Shown: positions 23,893 to 31,034 of the stretch, piece by piece
How the letters are laid out: each line of letters opens with the position of its first letter
How positions within the stretch are numbered: the first letter of the stretch is position 1
From: Burkholderia sp. TSV86
GTDB taxonomy: Bacteria > Pseudomonadota > Gammaproteobacteria > Burkholderiales > Burkholderiaceae
Assembly: GCF_001522865.1 (NCBI RefSeq)
Contig: NZ_LOWB01000058.1
Coordinates: 1 to 47,390, forward strand
Length of the DNA stretch: 47,390 nt
Direction of reading: 5' to 3'
Position numbers and translations under genes: made by a program
Notes under the pieces: generated by a model
Database searches by the model: none
What the model was told of the DNA's origin: nothing
What the model saw: the letters and a program-made list of their open reading frames with translations, nothing else

Positions 23893-24227
23893 CGCTGATC
23901 CTTTCTCAATTTGTCGCGCGCCGACTTCTCCATCTGTGTGACGACCTTCGCCATTTCGGGCGGCAGTAGAGCGCTCACCTTGATCCAGTCACTCGGGATA
24001 GCAAGCCCGGATTCCTGCTCGTAGTGTTTCTGGAAGTGCTTCCAAACGGCATTCACGGCATCGCCAATGCTTTGCTGTGTCACGCCGAGCTCGCGCGCAA
24101 TTTCAGACTGCGTTTTGTCGTTCACCAAGACCTGATAGGCCGCGTCAACGTTACGTTGGCTCATCCGCTTCAAGCGAGGTTTGATGGCCTTAAATTCTTC
24201 CGGGGTTAGCTTTCGCTGGATTTTCAT
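23889..24227 (-). CDS. korA: KorA/TrfB-like transcription repressor 2
   Basis: A 112-residue protein with the TrfB/KorA domain from LTPEEFKAIKPRLKRMS and helix-turn-helix YQVLVNDKTQSEIARELGVTQQSIGDAV. It is encoded directly before parA, as korA is before incC-korB in IncP plasmids, so it is the more likely orthologue. Start 24227 has AAGGATCA upstream; the longer frame to 24263 lacks one. The protein at 19757 is a paralogue. Confidence 0.88.
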   Translation of the reverse strand: MKIQRKLTPEEFKAIKPRLKRMSQRNVDAAYQVLVNDKTQSEIARELGVTQQSIGDAVNAVWKHFQKHYEQESGLAIPSDWIKVSALLPPEMAKVVTQMEKSARDKLRKDQR

Positions 24228-24242
24228 CAGTGATCCTTGCAA

Positions 24243-24272
24243 CCCTGCCGGGCGCGGGAACACTCGGCAGGG
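24243..24272. other. Intercistronic hairpin ssb/korA
   Basis: CCCTGCCG paired with CGGCAGGG over 14 bases, directly upstream of the korA ribosome-binding site. Confidence 0.55.
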
Positions 24273-24282
24273 CAGGGGTTAT

Positions 24283-24777
24283 TTAACTTGCTGCGCCGCT
24301 ACCCGTCCTCTTGCCTCCACGCGAACCTTTGCCCTTGGCCGGTGCCGCTGCCTCCGATTCCGCGGCCGGTTGCTCGTCGAACGGCGCGCCGTCGTCGTGC
24401 CCGTTGCCGTGCCCGTCGCCCGCGTCGCTGTCGCCCGATGCGCCCGACTGGCGCTTGCCGCCGACGAAGCTGAACTCCTCGAGCACGACTTCCGCGACGG
24501 TGCGCTTAACGCCGTCCTCCGGCGTCCATTGGCGATAGCGAATCCGGCCCACGATCGCGACATTCGAGCCCGGCTTCGCGTGCTCAAGCCGACGCTTGAA
24601 CGAATCGCCGAATGCCACGATGCGATGCCAGCAGGCCCGCGTTTTCCACTCGTTACCGTCCTTGTATGCCTCGTCGGTGGCGAGCGAAAAATTCACGACA
24701 GGATCGCCGTTAGGCATGAAACGCGCCGCGTCGATGTTGCCGATATTCCCTTCGAGAATGACCTTGTTGAGACTCAT
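24283..24777 (-). CDS. ssb: Single-stranded DNA-binding protein
   Basis: A 164-residue SSB. The OB fold (residues 1-110) is standard: MSLNKVILEGNIGNID, NFSLATDEAYKD, WHRIVAFGDSFKRR. The tail is Gly/Asp/Ala-rich but ends in GSGAAS and lacks the acidic DDDIPF-type tip that recruits host repair proteins. It would coat the incoming strand. First large gene behind the type-A promoter at 24985. Confidence 0.92.
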   Translation of the reverse strand: MSLNKVILEGNIGNIDAARFMPNGDPVVNFSLATDEAYKDGNEWKTRACWHRIVAFGDSFKRRLEHAKPGSNVAIVGRIRYRQWTPEDGVKRTVAEVVLEEFSFVGGKRQSGASGDSDAGDGHGNGHDDGAPFDEQPAAESEAAAPAKGKGSRGGKRTGSGAAS

Positions 24778-24804
24778 GATGTGACTCCTTTCGAATTGAT
24801 TGAC

Positions 24805-24894
24805 TTACAGGCAAACAACGGCGCTTGCATCCGAGGCAGATGCAGCCCCGAAAGGAGTGACGAAAACAGTAAAAAGCGCCAGAATATGAAACAT
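24805..24894 (-). CDS. Possible 29-residue hydrophobic peptide before ssb
   Basis: Reads MFHILALFTVFVTPFGAA followed by SASDASAVVCL, with GGAG six bases upstream. The same CGGGAGT-AGCAAT initiation sequence precedes the gene starting at 38775, which has the same promoter type and leader. It could be a leader peptide. Confidence 0.35.
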   Translation of the reverse strand: MFHILALFTVFVTPFGAASASDASAVVCL

Positions 24895-24984
24895 TGCTAA
24901 CTCCCGATTTACCTTCAAACAAGGCGGCTACAGTTCCCGCTGCTACCGCCCCGGCCATACGGCGACTGCTTACCGTATGAATCT

Positions 24985-25040
24985 ATTATACTTGTTACAG
25001 GCACTTGTGACAAGTATATTTAGACCGTTGTTACAACTTT
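24985..25040 (-). promoter_or_regulatory. Type-A promoter for ssb-korA-parA-parB
   Basis: TTGTCA (25008-25013), 17 bases, TATAAT (24985-24990) on the - strand. Inverted half-sites GTTAC/GTGAC overlap the core and another GTTAC lies at about 25030. A short hairpin ATACGG/CCGTAT (24957-24978) lies at the start of the transcript. Confidence 0.85.
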
Positions 25041-25051
25041 CTCGCGCTCAG

Positions 25052-25069
25052 ACTTTCGTCAACGAAACC
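25052..25069. promoter_or_regulatory. Type-C site upstream of the ssb promoter
   Basis: ACTTTCGTCAACGAAACC keeps the core TTTCGT-CA-ACGAAA with two changed outer bases. Confidence 0.6.
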
Positions 25070-25089
25070 CCGTTCGACGCAGCCCCGAG

Positions 25090-25523
25090 CCCCGGCCGAC
25101 CTCCCTCTCTGCAAGCCAAACTAGGGCCGTGGAATACCTGTGACGGCTCCGAGCGCATGTGTCCGAAGCCCAACAGTCCGGTGGACTGTTGGGTGCGGCG
25201 GTAGCCCCCCCGCCGTGGTAGCGGGCGCACGCGCGTAAGCGCGGGCGAGGGGGCGTATCCCGCCGCAGACATGCGCGCCCGACGAGCTCGAACCCGCGAC
25301 GGTGTTGCATTGCCTCGCGCTCCCGCGCGTGGCACGTCGTCGATGGCTTTCAGGGGTGAGGGCGATGCCCTCGAAGCGGCTCCCGCCGCTGGCTTAGGGA
25401 TGACAGCCCGAATGGGTCGAGACACGCGCAGCGTGGCTCGATGCCGCCCACGGTCACGGCGCGCGCGCCGTGAGCTCGGCTGCGGCACAACAGCCCGACC
25501 GCGACCGCAGGACGCGGGAAGCC
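25090..25523. repeat. 434-bp perfect direct repeat, copy 1
   Basis: Identical at every base I compared to 39090-39523, exactly 14,000 bp away. It contains strong inverted repeats: an 11-bp stem with a 3-base loop at 25169-25193, a 20-bp palindrome at 25454-25473 and the short module at 25317-25392. Reading frames in it encode a - strand stretch QVFHGPSLACREGG of the kind sometimes annotated as Ash-like, but coding is doubtful. Confidence 0.95.
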
Positions 25524-25526
25524 TCA

Positions 25527-25583
25527 AGGTAGTACCTTGCAATAACCGGCAACCCGGCCTAGTATTCACGGGTAGTACCTTTT
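25527..25583. promoter_or_regulatory. Operator/promoter of the toxin-antitoxin pair
   Basis: GGTAGTACCTT occurs twice (25528-25538 and 25571-25581), the first inside the palindrome AAGGTA-G-TACCTT. This fits autoregulation by a ribbon-helix-helix antitoxin. Confidence 0.65.
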
Positions 25584-25597
25584 ACTAAAGGCGCATC

Positions 25598-25870
25598 ATG
25601 GCAACTTCGATCAAGCTCGATGACGAGCTCAAGGCTCGCATCCAACACCTTGCCGAGCAGCGGCAACGCACACCGCACTGGCTCATGCGCGAAGCGATCA
25701 CGCAGTACGTCGAACGCGAAGAGGCGCGCGAAAGTTTCCGACGCGAAGCGCTCGCGTCCTGGGAGCACTACCGCGAAACCGGGCTTCACCTGACGGGCGA
25801 AGAGGTACACGCATGGCTCGACACGTGGGGCACGGACAAAGAAAAGGCGGTGCCTGAGTGCCACGAATAA
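25598..25870 (+). CDS. Ribbon-helix-helix antitoxin (ParD/CopG type)
   Basis: A 90-residue protein. Residues 1-45 (MATSIKLDDELKARIQHLAEQRQRTPHWLMREAI) are a typical RHH DNA-binding domain; the acidic C-terminal half would wrap the toxin. Overlaps the toxin gene by 13 bases. Confidence 0.85.
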   Translation: MATSIKLDDELKARIQHLAEQRQRTPHWLMREAITQYVEREEARESFRREALASWEHYRETGLHLTGEEVHAWLDTWGTDKEKAVPECHE

Positions 25871-26151
25871 TCATTACCCTGAGCGCCGCGCGCGGCTTGG
25901 AGCGGTGCCGGCGTTTCTTGGAAGAGAAGGCCCCGGACGCAGCAAAGAGGGCGGCACAGACAATCAAACAGCACCTTTTGACGTTGGAGCGCTCGCCCGA
26001 TATAGGCCGGCCGCTCGACGAGTCTCCCGAGCTCCGCGAGCTCATCATTCCCTTCGGTGGCGCTGGCTACGTGGCACGTTACCGATACGATCGCGGCGAA
26101 AACACGGTGTATGTACTCGCGTTTCGGCATCAACGCGAAGCCGGATATTGA
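25858..26151 (+). CDS. RelE/ParE-type toxin
   Basis: A 97-residue toxin with the RelE/ParE fold signature: LERCRRFLEEKAPDAAKRAAQTI, then LERSPDIGRPL, RELIIPFGGAGYVARYRYD and the final VYVLAFRHQREAGY. ParE members poison gyrase and RelE members cut mRNA; the sequence favours the ParE branch. With the upstream RHH protein it forms a plasmid addiction module. Confidence 0.87.
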   Translation: MPRIIITLSAARGLERCRRFLEEKAPDAAKRAAQTIKQHLLTLERSPDIGRPLDESPELRELIIPFGGAGYVARYRYDRGENTVYVLAFRHQREAGY

Positions 26152-26204
26152 GAATATGGCCCGACGAGGCAAGCGCGTAACAAGCCGTGAAAACGAGCAT
26201 CCGA

Positions 26205-26260
26205 AATGTTCGATAACTTTAGTTATGTAAAATTACGTAGGAATCCTAACTAATCATCGG
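26205..26260. promoter_or_regulatory. Palindrome in the 26299 promoter region
   Basis: ATAACT-TT-AGTTAT (26213-26226) in an AT-rich stretch upstream of the gene at 26299. A precise promoter is not clear. Confidence 0.45.
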
Positions 26261-26298
26261 CCCTACAGCCGTGGACTGAGAGAAAAGGAGTCGCAACG

Positions 26299-26628
26299 AT
26301 GGTCGACGAAAACAACGAAAACAAGCTGCTGGAACAACTCGGCAGCATCGCCGGTTCGCTCAAGGAAATCGCGGTACTTCGCGGCGTGGATGCGTTCTAC
26401 TCACGCGATGAGCGCGCACAATTGGTCAACGATTACCTTGCACTTCGCGCTGCGGACGACGCTGCGTTCCAACGACTTCGCGACGCCGAAGGGGTGGACG
26501 CGAACACGGCAGCGCTTGAAGCACGCCGCACGACGATCGCGAACGTGGAAGCCTTCGAGAATCGTCATCCGCTCATCGAAAGGTTTGCGCGTCTGTATCC
26601 GTTCTATAAGGGGAGCCGGCAATCGTGA
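26299..26628 (+). CDS. Unknown protein
   Basis: A 109-residue soluble helical protein with AAAGGAG upstream. Family not recognised. Its stop overlaps the GTG start of the next gene, so the two form a coupled pair between the toxin-antitoxin module and kfrA. Confidence 0.7.
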   Translation: MVDENNENKLLEQLGSIAGSLKEIAVLRGVDAFYSRDERAQLVNDYLALRAADDAAFQRLRDAEGVDANTAALEARRTTIANVEAFENRHPLIERFARLYPFYKGSRQS

Positions 26629-26975
26629 GAGTTAATGGCATGGCTGCGATCGCGGCTATGGTAATCGGAGCAACAGCCGTCGGCGTGGTGGCAACGAAGA
26701 TCGCGAGCAACGCGGGCAAAGCCGATGCCGAGCTCGCGAAGCAACGCCTAGAGCTTGTGTGGCCGTCGTTTATGTCGATGCCGGATGGCGATCGCGCGCT
26801 TGTGGTCGGACTGGCGATGACGTGCAACCTGTCGCGCAGGCCGGCCGACGCCGGCCAGGTTGTCGCGTGCCTGAAAAGCGCGGCAAGCGATCCGAACGCG
26901 ACACTGCCGAAAGGCACGGACAGGCGAGCCGTGCCGGCGCGGCTCGATGCACTGCTCCGCGAGAAACAGACGTGA
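26625..26975 (+). CDS. Unknown protein with N-terminal membrane anchor
   Basis: A 116-residue protein starting with GTG. A hydrophobic N-terminal segment (MAAIAAMVIGATAVGVVAT) anchors or exports it. The mature part has two Cys residues (TCNLS and VACLKS) that could pair in the periplasm. Family not recognised. Confidence 0.65.
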   Translation: MRVNGMAAIAAMVIGATAVGVVATKIASNAGKADAELAKQRLELVWPSFMSMPDGDRALVVGLAMTCNLSRRPADAGQVVACLKSAASDPNATLPKGTDRRAVPARLDALLREKQT

Positions 26976-26977
26976 AG

Positions 26978-27003
26978 AAAGCCCGGCATGCCGGGCTCTT
27001 TCT
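26978..27003. terminator. Bidirectional terminator
   Basis: AAAGCCCGGCATGCCGGGCT followed by CTTT, between convergent genes. Confidence 0.8.
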
Positions 27004-27015
27004 GGCCTGCGTCGA

Positions 27016-27936
27016 TCAGCCCGCCGAGCGCGAACGCGCCGGCTTCTTCTCTCGACTGGCTTCGAGTTGGCCGCGTAGCTGCGCGGCCTGCTCGCCGGCT
27101 TTCTTGGCCTCCGCGCGGGCGCGCTCGGCGTCTGCGGCCGCGGCGGCCGCTTCACGCTCGAACGCCTTTGCGCGTGCCTCCGTTGCCTGCAACGACGCGC
27201 GCGTATCGGCGAGCTCGCCTGCGAGCTTGTCGGTGCGCTGTTGCTGCGCCGATAGCGTCTCTTCGGCACGCTCGCGCCGCGAGCCGGCATCTGCCAAGCG
27301 AGCGGTCAAATCATCCTTCTGCGCGGCGAGCACTGCGGCCGACTGTTCCGCCGCTACGCGTGCATGCCGCTCGGCGTCGAGCTCGCCACGCACGGCCGCG
27401 AGGTCGGTTTCCAATCGAGGCATTGCCTCAAGCCGCAACTGCGCCTTGGCGAGCTCAGTTCTCGCGAGCTCGGCCGCGTGACGTTCGCGCGCAGCTTCTT
27501 CGCGTGCCGCGTCGAGGTCGGCTGAAAGCTGACCGGCCTTCCCTTCTGCCTCGGCCTTCTCGATCGCGAGCGCTTCGAGTTCTTCATCGCGCGCGGCGAT
27601 GAGCTCGGCCTGTCGCTCGTTCTCGGCGGCTAGATCTGCCGTTTCCTGCTGCTGTTCCGCGAGCTCAGCTTCAAGCGTCGCGCGAGCGGTGGTGAGCTCC
27701 GCATCCATGAAGTCGATCAGCGCCTTTTGAAGCGCGGGCGGAAGCGTGAGCGCTGCCGTTGCCTGCCGGGCCTGCCCTGCTTTCCACTGCTGCAAAAGCC
27801 TGTTGATCGTTCCCATGCTGCCGGTGTTTCCCAAGCGCTCACGCACGGCGCGCGATGTGGGCTTGGTGCCCTCGACCTTCATCGCGTCGGCGATCGCGTT
27901 GACCTGCTCGGCGGTAATCGTAGCTTCGCGTCCCAT
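27016..27936 (-). CDS. kfrA: KfrA, coiled-coil plasmid stability protein
   Basis: A 306-residue protein. The N-terminal DNA-binding domain (ITAEQVNAIADAMKVEGTKPTSRAVRERLGNTGSMGTINRLLQQW) matches KfrA. From about residue 75 it is one long Ala/Glu/Arg coiled coil. KfrA binds direct repeats in its own promoter and aids stable inheritance. Such repeats are seen at 27947-27987. Confidence 0.92.
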   Translation of the reverse strand: MGREATITAEQVNAIADAMKVEGTKPTSRAVRERLGNTGSMGTINRLLQQWKAGQARQATAALTLPPALQKALIDFMDAELTTARATLEAELAEQQQETADLAAENERQAELIAARDEELEALAIEKAEAEGKAGQLSADLDAAREEAARERHAAELARTELAKAQLRLEAMPRLETDLAAVRGELDAERHARVAAEQSAAVLAAQKDDLTARLADAGSRRERAEETLSAQQQRTDKLAGELADTRASLQATEARAKAFEREAAAAAADAERARAEAKKAGEQAAQLRGQLEASREKKPARSRSAG

Positions 27937-27946
27937 AACGGCTCCC

Positions 27947-27987
27947 GATACGTTACGTTATGATTGTTATGATACGTTACGTTATGA
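27947..27987. promoter_or_regulatory. KfrA operator: direct repeats at the kfrA promoter
   Basis: GATACGTTACGTTATGA occurs twice, 24 bases apart (27947-27963, 27971-27987), ten bases upstream of the kfrA start. Part of the unit (CCATAACG) recurs over the start codon. Confidence 0.8.
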
Positions 27988-28011
27988 AAAGAAGCAATCC
28001 CCCGCTCGCGG

Positions 28012-28029
28012 ACTTTCGTCAACGAAAGT
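28012..28029. promoter_or_regulatory. Type-C palindrome upstream of kfrA / oriV
   Basis: Perfect ACTTTCGTCAACGAAAGT, extended by a further G-C pair on the outside. Confidence 0.75.
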
Positions 28030-28049
28030 CATCGCGCCGCAAAAGCATC

Positions 28050-28364
28050 AGCCGTGTGGAAAACTGGCCTGACCACACCACAAGGGTGTGGACAGCCGCC
28101 CTGCGGGCGGTTCGCCAGTTTCCGCACACTCTCCCTACGCGCTCCATGTGGACAATGCGCTTCGCGCACCGGCCGCTCGTTGGCGGCCTTTGACCACATT
28201 CCGCTTGTGCTACGAATGAAATAGAGAACCCTTTAAAACCAAGGGCACGAATACAAGGATGAGGGACTTTGAACAGCCGAAGGGGACTATGCCGATAGAG
28301 AGAAGCTATCGCGCAGAAACGCGGCGGGGCTAGCGCCACTATCCAAGGATGAGGGACTATGAAC
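28050..28364. other. oriV: Probable vegetative origin (oriV)
   Basis: An intergenic region without genes downstream of repA. It holds three DnaA-box-like TGTGGA sequences (28055, 28087, 28147; the last is TGTGGACAA, one base from the R1 box). It also has inverted repeats CCACACC/GGTGTGG (28074-28092) and CCGCCC/GGGCGG (about 28097-28111), an AT-rich stretch near 28235, and the 21-base repeats CAAGGATGAGGGACT-TGAAC (28254-28274, 28344-28364), 90 bases apart. The call rests on these signs and on location only. Confidence 0.55.
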
Positions 28365-29625
28365 GCGGTTTCAGATATCCACTGACGGCCCCTACTGAAA
28401 TGCCAAGCTCGGCCGCGATCGCTCGGACGGTCTTGCCCTCTTGGCGTAGCTGGATAGCCCGCTGACGCTTATCGTCGGCTTGGGCGAGGTATTCATCGCG
28501 GCCGACGCTGCCGGCCGTCCTGCGGCGCTTCTCGTCGGCCTTGCGCCATGACTCCCGGCGTCGCTCGATGTGCAGCGACTCGGGAATGATCGCGCGAAGC
28601 TGGACGGCAAGCTCGTCGGGAATCAGGTCGGCCAGGCGGTCGTACAGCGTGGAGCGCTTGTAGGCGTAACGCTCTTCGCGGCCGTGGCGCTGCGTATCGC
28701 GCGCGCGCCGAATGATCGACGAGCAATAGCCGCGGGCTTCCTGTTCGGTGAGCGTCGGCGTGATTTGCCGTGCGAGCGCGACTATCTCGGATTCAAGCGC
28801 CTCGGAGACGGTGAACCAGCTAAGGGCGTTCGCCATATGAAACAGGATGCGATCGCGATTGCCCTCGGCGACGCCGCCGAACCAGTGGTAATCCACGATC
28901 TTGTGCAAGTCCTGATAGCGCAGATACCAAACGTCGTAGATCGTGCCCTGCCCTGTATTCGGGCGGGGCTTCTTCGCGTTGGCTCGCACGGCGCGAATGT
29001 CGCGAACCTCGGCGCGCGTAAGCGGCAGGATCTGTTCGGCGAGCCAGTCGAACTCGTAGCGGGCCGGCGTCAGGAGCTCGGCGCGTACCTTCTGGCCGTT
29101 GTGGCCGTTGATGCTGCCGATGACGCGCAGCACGCGCGTCGCATCGGCGCTCATGCGATCGGCGCCAGTGACGCGAACGAGCTCGCGCTGGCACGCCTGC
29201 CAGCGCGGGAGCGCCATCGAGGGCGTGCGCTTGATGAGCCAGTAGAAGTGTGCGCCCCGGCCGGTATAGACGATCGTGTTCGGCTCGGGAATCTTCGCTC
29301 GTACAAGCCCGTCGAGCGCGGTTTCGACGAGAGCCGCTATATCCTGCCCGCTGTGGGCGTCAATATCGACGTAGAGGGCGTTGAACGCGGCCGTGTTTGC
29401 GATGCGACGCCACTGATAGAACTCGTTGGGCGTCACGTATACGTCGGGCTGATCGACCCACGCGGCGAGCCGGTCGCGAGCTACCTCGGCGTTGAGGGTA
29501 TGCCACTGGCGGGATTGTTGAGGGGTGAAGGCGACGACGGTTTTGCGCTGCTCGACGTGAAGCAAATCGTAATGATCTGCGGGGCTCCGTAAATCGAGCC
29601 TAAGCTGTGCCTGTGCCAGTCCCAT
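28357..29625 (-). CDS. repA: RepA, primase-type replication initiator
   Basis: A 422-residue replication protein. It has an archaeo-eukaryotic primase-type core: ALYVDIDAH (Asp87, Asp89) and VYTGRGAHFYWL (His126), followed by a region with RVIGSINGHNGQK. The C-terminus has a helix-turn-helix (KTVRAIAAELGISVGAVSGYL, about 397-417). RepA proteins of this kind start replication and may make primers themselves. No clear ribosome-binding site precedes the ATG at 29625, in line with control at translation. Last codons overlap one of the 21-base repeats. Confidence 0.85.
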   Translation of the reverse strand: MGLAQAQLRLDLRSPADHYDLLHVEQRKTVVAFTPQQSRQWHTLNAEVARDRLAAWVDQPDVYVTPNEFYQWRRIANTAAFNALYVDIDAHSGQDIAALVETALDGLVRAKIPEPNTIVYTGRGAHFYWLIKRTPSMALPRWQACQRELVRVTGADRMSADATRVLRVIGSINGHNGQKVRAELLTPARYEFDWLAEQILPLTRAEVRDIRAVRANAKKPRPNTGQGTIYDVWYLRYQDLHKIVDYHWFGGVAEGNRDRILFHMANALSWFTVSEALESEIVALARQITPTLTEQEARGYCSSIIRRARDTQRHGREERYAYKRSTLYDRLADLIPDELAVQLRAIIPESLHIERRRESWRKADEKRRRTAGSVGRDEYLAQADDKRQRAIQLRQEGKTVRAIAAELGISVGAVSGYLKPRS

Positions 29626-29645
29626 ACGCTGCGCGTCCCATAGGG

Positions 29646-29674
29646 TTGCAAGGGGTCGCGCTCATGCGTACAAT
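29646..29674 (+). promoter_or_regulatory. Promoter for the antisense RNA
   Basis: TTGCAA (29646-29651), 17 bases, TACAAT (29669-29674) on the + strand, pointing against repA. Confidence 0.65.
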
Positions 29675-29680
29675 GCAGTT

Positions 29681-29798
29681 TGCTAGTCTGCTTTGCATGA
29701 ACGTGATCCGCCAGATCATCATCTGCAACAGTCGCTTCACCCGGTCGCCTAACCGGATTCTTTACAAAAGCCCGCCTGCCAAGCGGGCTTTTGTTTTT
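29681..29798 (+). ncRNA. Candidate antisense RNA to the repA leader
   Basis: From the promoter at 29646-29674 a transcript of about 118 bases would end at the terminator 29766-29798. It contains a hairpin CCGGT-N6-ACCGG (about 29741-29756). It is complementary to the repA leader, whose promoter lies at 29863-29892. This is the layout of countertranscribed copy-number RNAs. An overlapping 77-codon frame (29607-29840) has no coding character. Confidence 0.6.
29766..29798 (+). terminator. Rho-independent terminator of the antisense RNA
   Basis: AAAAGCCCGC-CTGCCAA-GCGGGCTTTT followed by GTTTTT; a perfect 10-bp stem. Confidence 0.85.
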
Positions 29799-29820
29799 CG
29801 GCTGCTGCTCTCACTAAATA

Positions 29821-29892
29821 ATCAAATCTGCCAAACTTGATTATTCAGGTACTTAATTCTTGATTCTACCTGTAGCTAACTCCTGTAGGCAA
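29821..29892 (-). promoter_or_regulatory. repA promoter with type-A and type-B elements
   Basis: On the - strand TTGCCT-18-TAGAAT (29887-29892 and 29863-29868) with a spacer that matches the type-A promoter at 38885-38901 almost base for base (CTACAGG). Directly downstream lie a diverged type-B site (29821-29841, ATCAAAT-N7-ACTTGAT) and a half-site (29858-29864), 23 bases apart. Confidence 0.65.
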
Positions 29893-29897
29893 GGGGT

Positions 29898-31034
29898 TTA
29901 CCGGTCCTTATCCGCGTCCTTACTGCGTTTCGGCACAACGACGGCGGGCTTTGTCGGTGCCGGCAATTTCGGCTTCGGTGCCGCGTCGCTAATCGCTTCC
30001 TGCTTACGCGCGGCAAGTCGATCGCCCATTTTCGCGATGGCCTGCTGCACGCCTTCCAGTTGCGCCCGCTTTGCCCCTTCCTGACTGGCGACGAGCGTTG
30101 CGAACTTGCCGACAAGCGCCGGCTGCTTGCGCATCTGCTCGGCCGACGCGAACAGCTTTTCGTAGCCTCGGCCTCGGCCGTGGGAAGCTGAGCGGCGCAC
30201 CTCGTCGGTGGCGAGCTTCGTCGTCGATGCAATCTCGTCGGCCGGCGCGGCTCGGTCCTTCATCTGCTTCACGACGCCGCCCCAACCTGTCGCGAGGTCG
30301 CGCTTCTCGTCGAGCGTCATTTCCCGGTTGCGCTCGATTTCGAGTGCCTGACGCGCGGCCGGCGTCTCGATCCAGCGATCACGGTCGAGCTCGTTTCGAT
30401 AGATCGCTGCACCGTCTCGATTGAATAGCGTGAGCTTGTCGAGCGCCTTGTTTCGCTCTAGGAGCTCAAGGCTCGTCGGCAAGCCGCTATACGCGCGTTC
30501 GTGCTGCTCCTTCGTCGCAAAGCGGCCGACGCCCTGCGCCTGCATCTGATTCTCGTAGCGCTTGTGAATGTGGAGGGTGCTCACAAGGTCGTTGACGGCC
30601 ATCACGCGGCCCTCGACGGTATAGCCTGCCTCGCGCAAGCGTGAAGCGACTGTCGCGATAGCCTGCGGGTCGCGCATGGTGCCGTCGATGACGAGGTTAT
30701 AGCGCTGCTGCATCGCTTCGTGCGTGAGTGATGCCGCCCAACGGCCCGCGTCAGCATGGACAAGATCAGGCGCATTCTTGACGCCTGCACTCATCAACCG
30801 TTCGTAGTCCTTGTGATATGGACGTAACTCGTCGGCGTCCACTCGCACGGCGTTATGACCGAATTCCTTCATCGCTTGCGCGGCGATCATGGACTTGCCC
30901 GAGCCGGGTTGACCGCCAGTGAAAATCGCGCGCGGTCGTGTCTCCGGCGTGAGGCCGACGAAAGCGTCGCTGCGGATTCTGGCGAACTGCCTGTCATGCT
31001 CGGTCTGAGATAGTTTGAAATCCTCTGGTTTCAT
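29898..31034 (-). CDS. Zeta-type toxin (UDP-sugar kinase family)
   Basis: A 378-residue protein. Walker A FTGGQPGSGKS (residues 38-48), RVDADELRPYHKDY and NLVIDGTMRDP match zeta toxins, which phosphorylate UDP-N-acetylglucosamine. The C-terminal 130 residues are a helical, Lys-rich extension. Third gene of an operon; start overlaps the upstream stop (ATGA). Confidence 0.88.
   Translation of the reverse strand: MKPEDFKLSQTEHDRQFARIRSDAFVGLTPETRPRAIFTGGQPGSGKSMIAAQAMKEFGHNAVRVDADELRPYHKDYERLMSAGVKNAPDLVHADAGRWAASLTHEAMQQRYNLVIDGTMRDPQAIATVASRLREAGYTVEGRVMAVNDLVSTLHIHKRYENQMQAQGVGRFATKEQHERAYSGLPTSLELLERNKALDKLTLFNRDGAAIYRNELDRDRWIETPAARQALEIERNREMTLDEKRDLATGWGGVVKQMKDRAAPADEIASTTKLATDEVRRSASHGRGRGYEKLFASAEQMRKQPALVGKFATLVASQEGAKRAQLEGVQQAIAKMGDRLAARKQEAISDAAPKPKLPAPTKPAVVVPKRSKDADKDR

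Noticed and set aside
25048..25569. 173-codon - strand frame across the 434-bp repeat
   Set aside because: Long Arg/Pro-rich frames are expected in GC-rich repeats; the other copy continues into unrelated sequence. Treated as repeat, possible short coding left open.
29607..29840. 77-codon + strand frame upstream of repA
   Set aside because: It runs through a promoter, a hairpin and a terminator, has no ribosome-binding site and no protein-like sequence.
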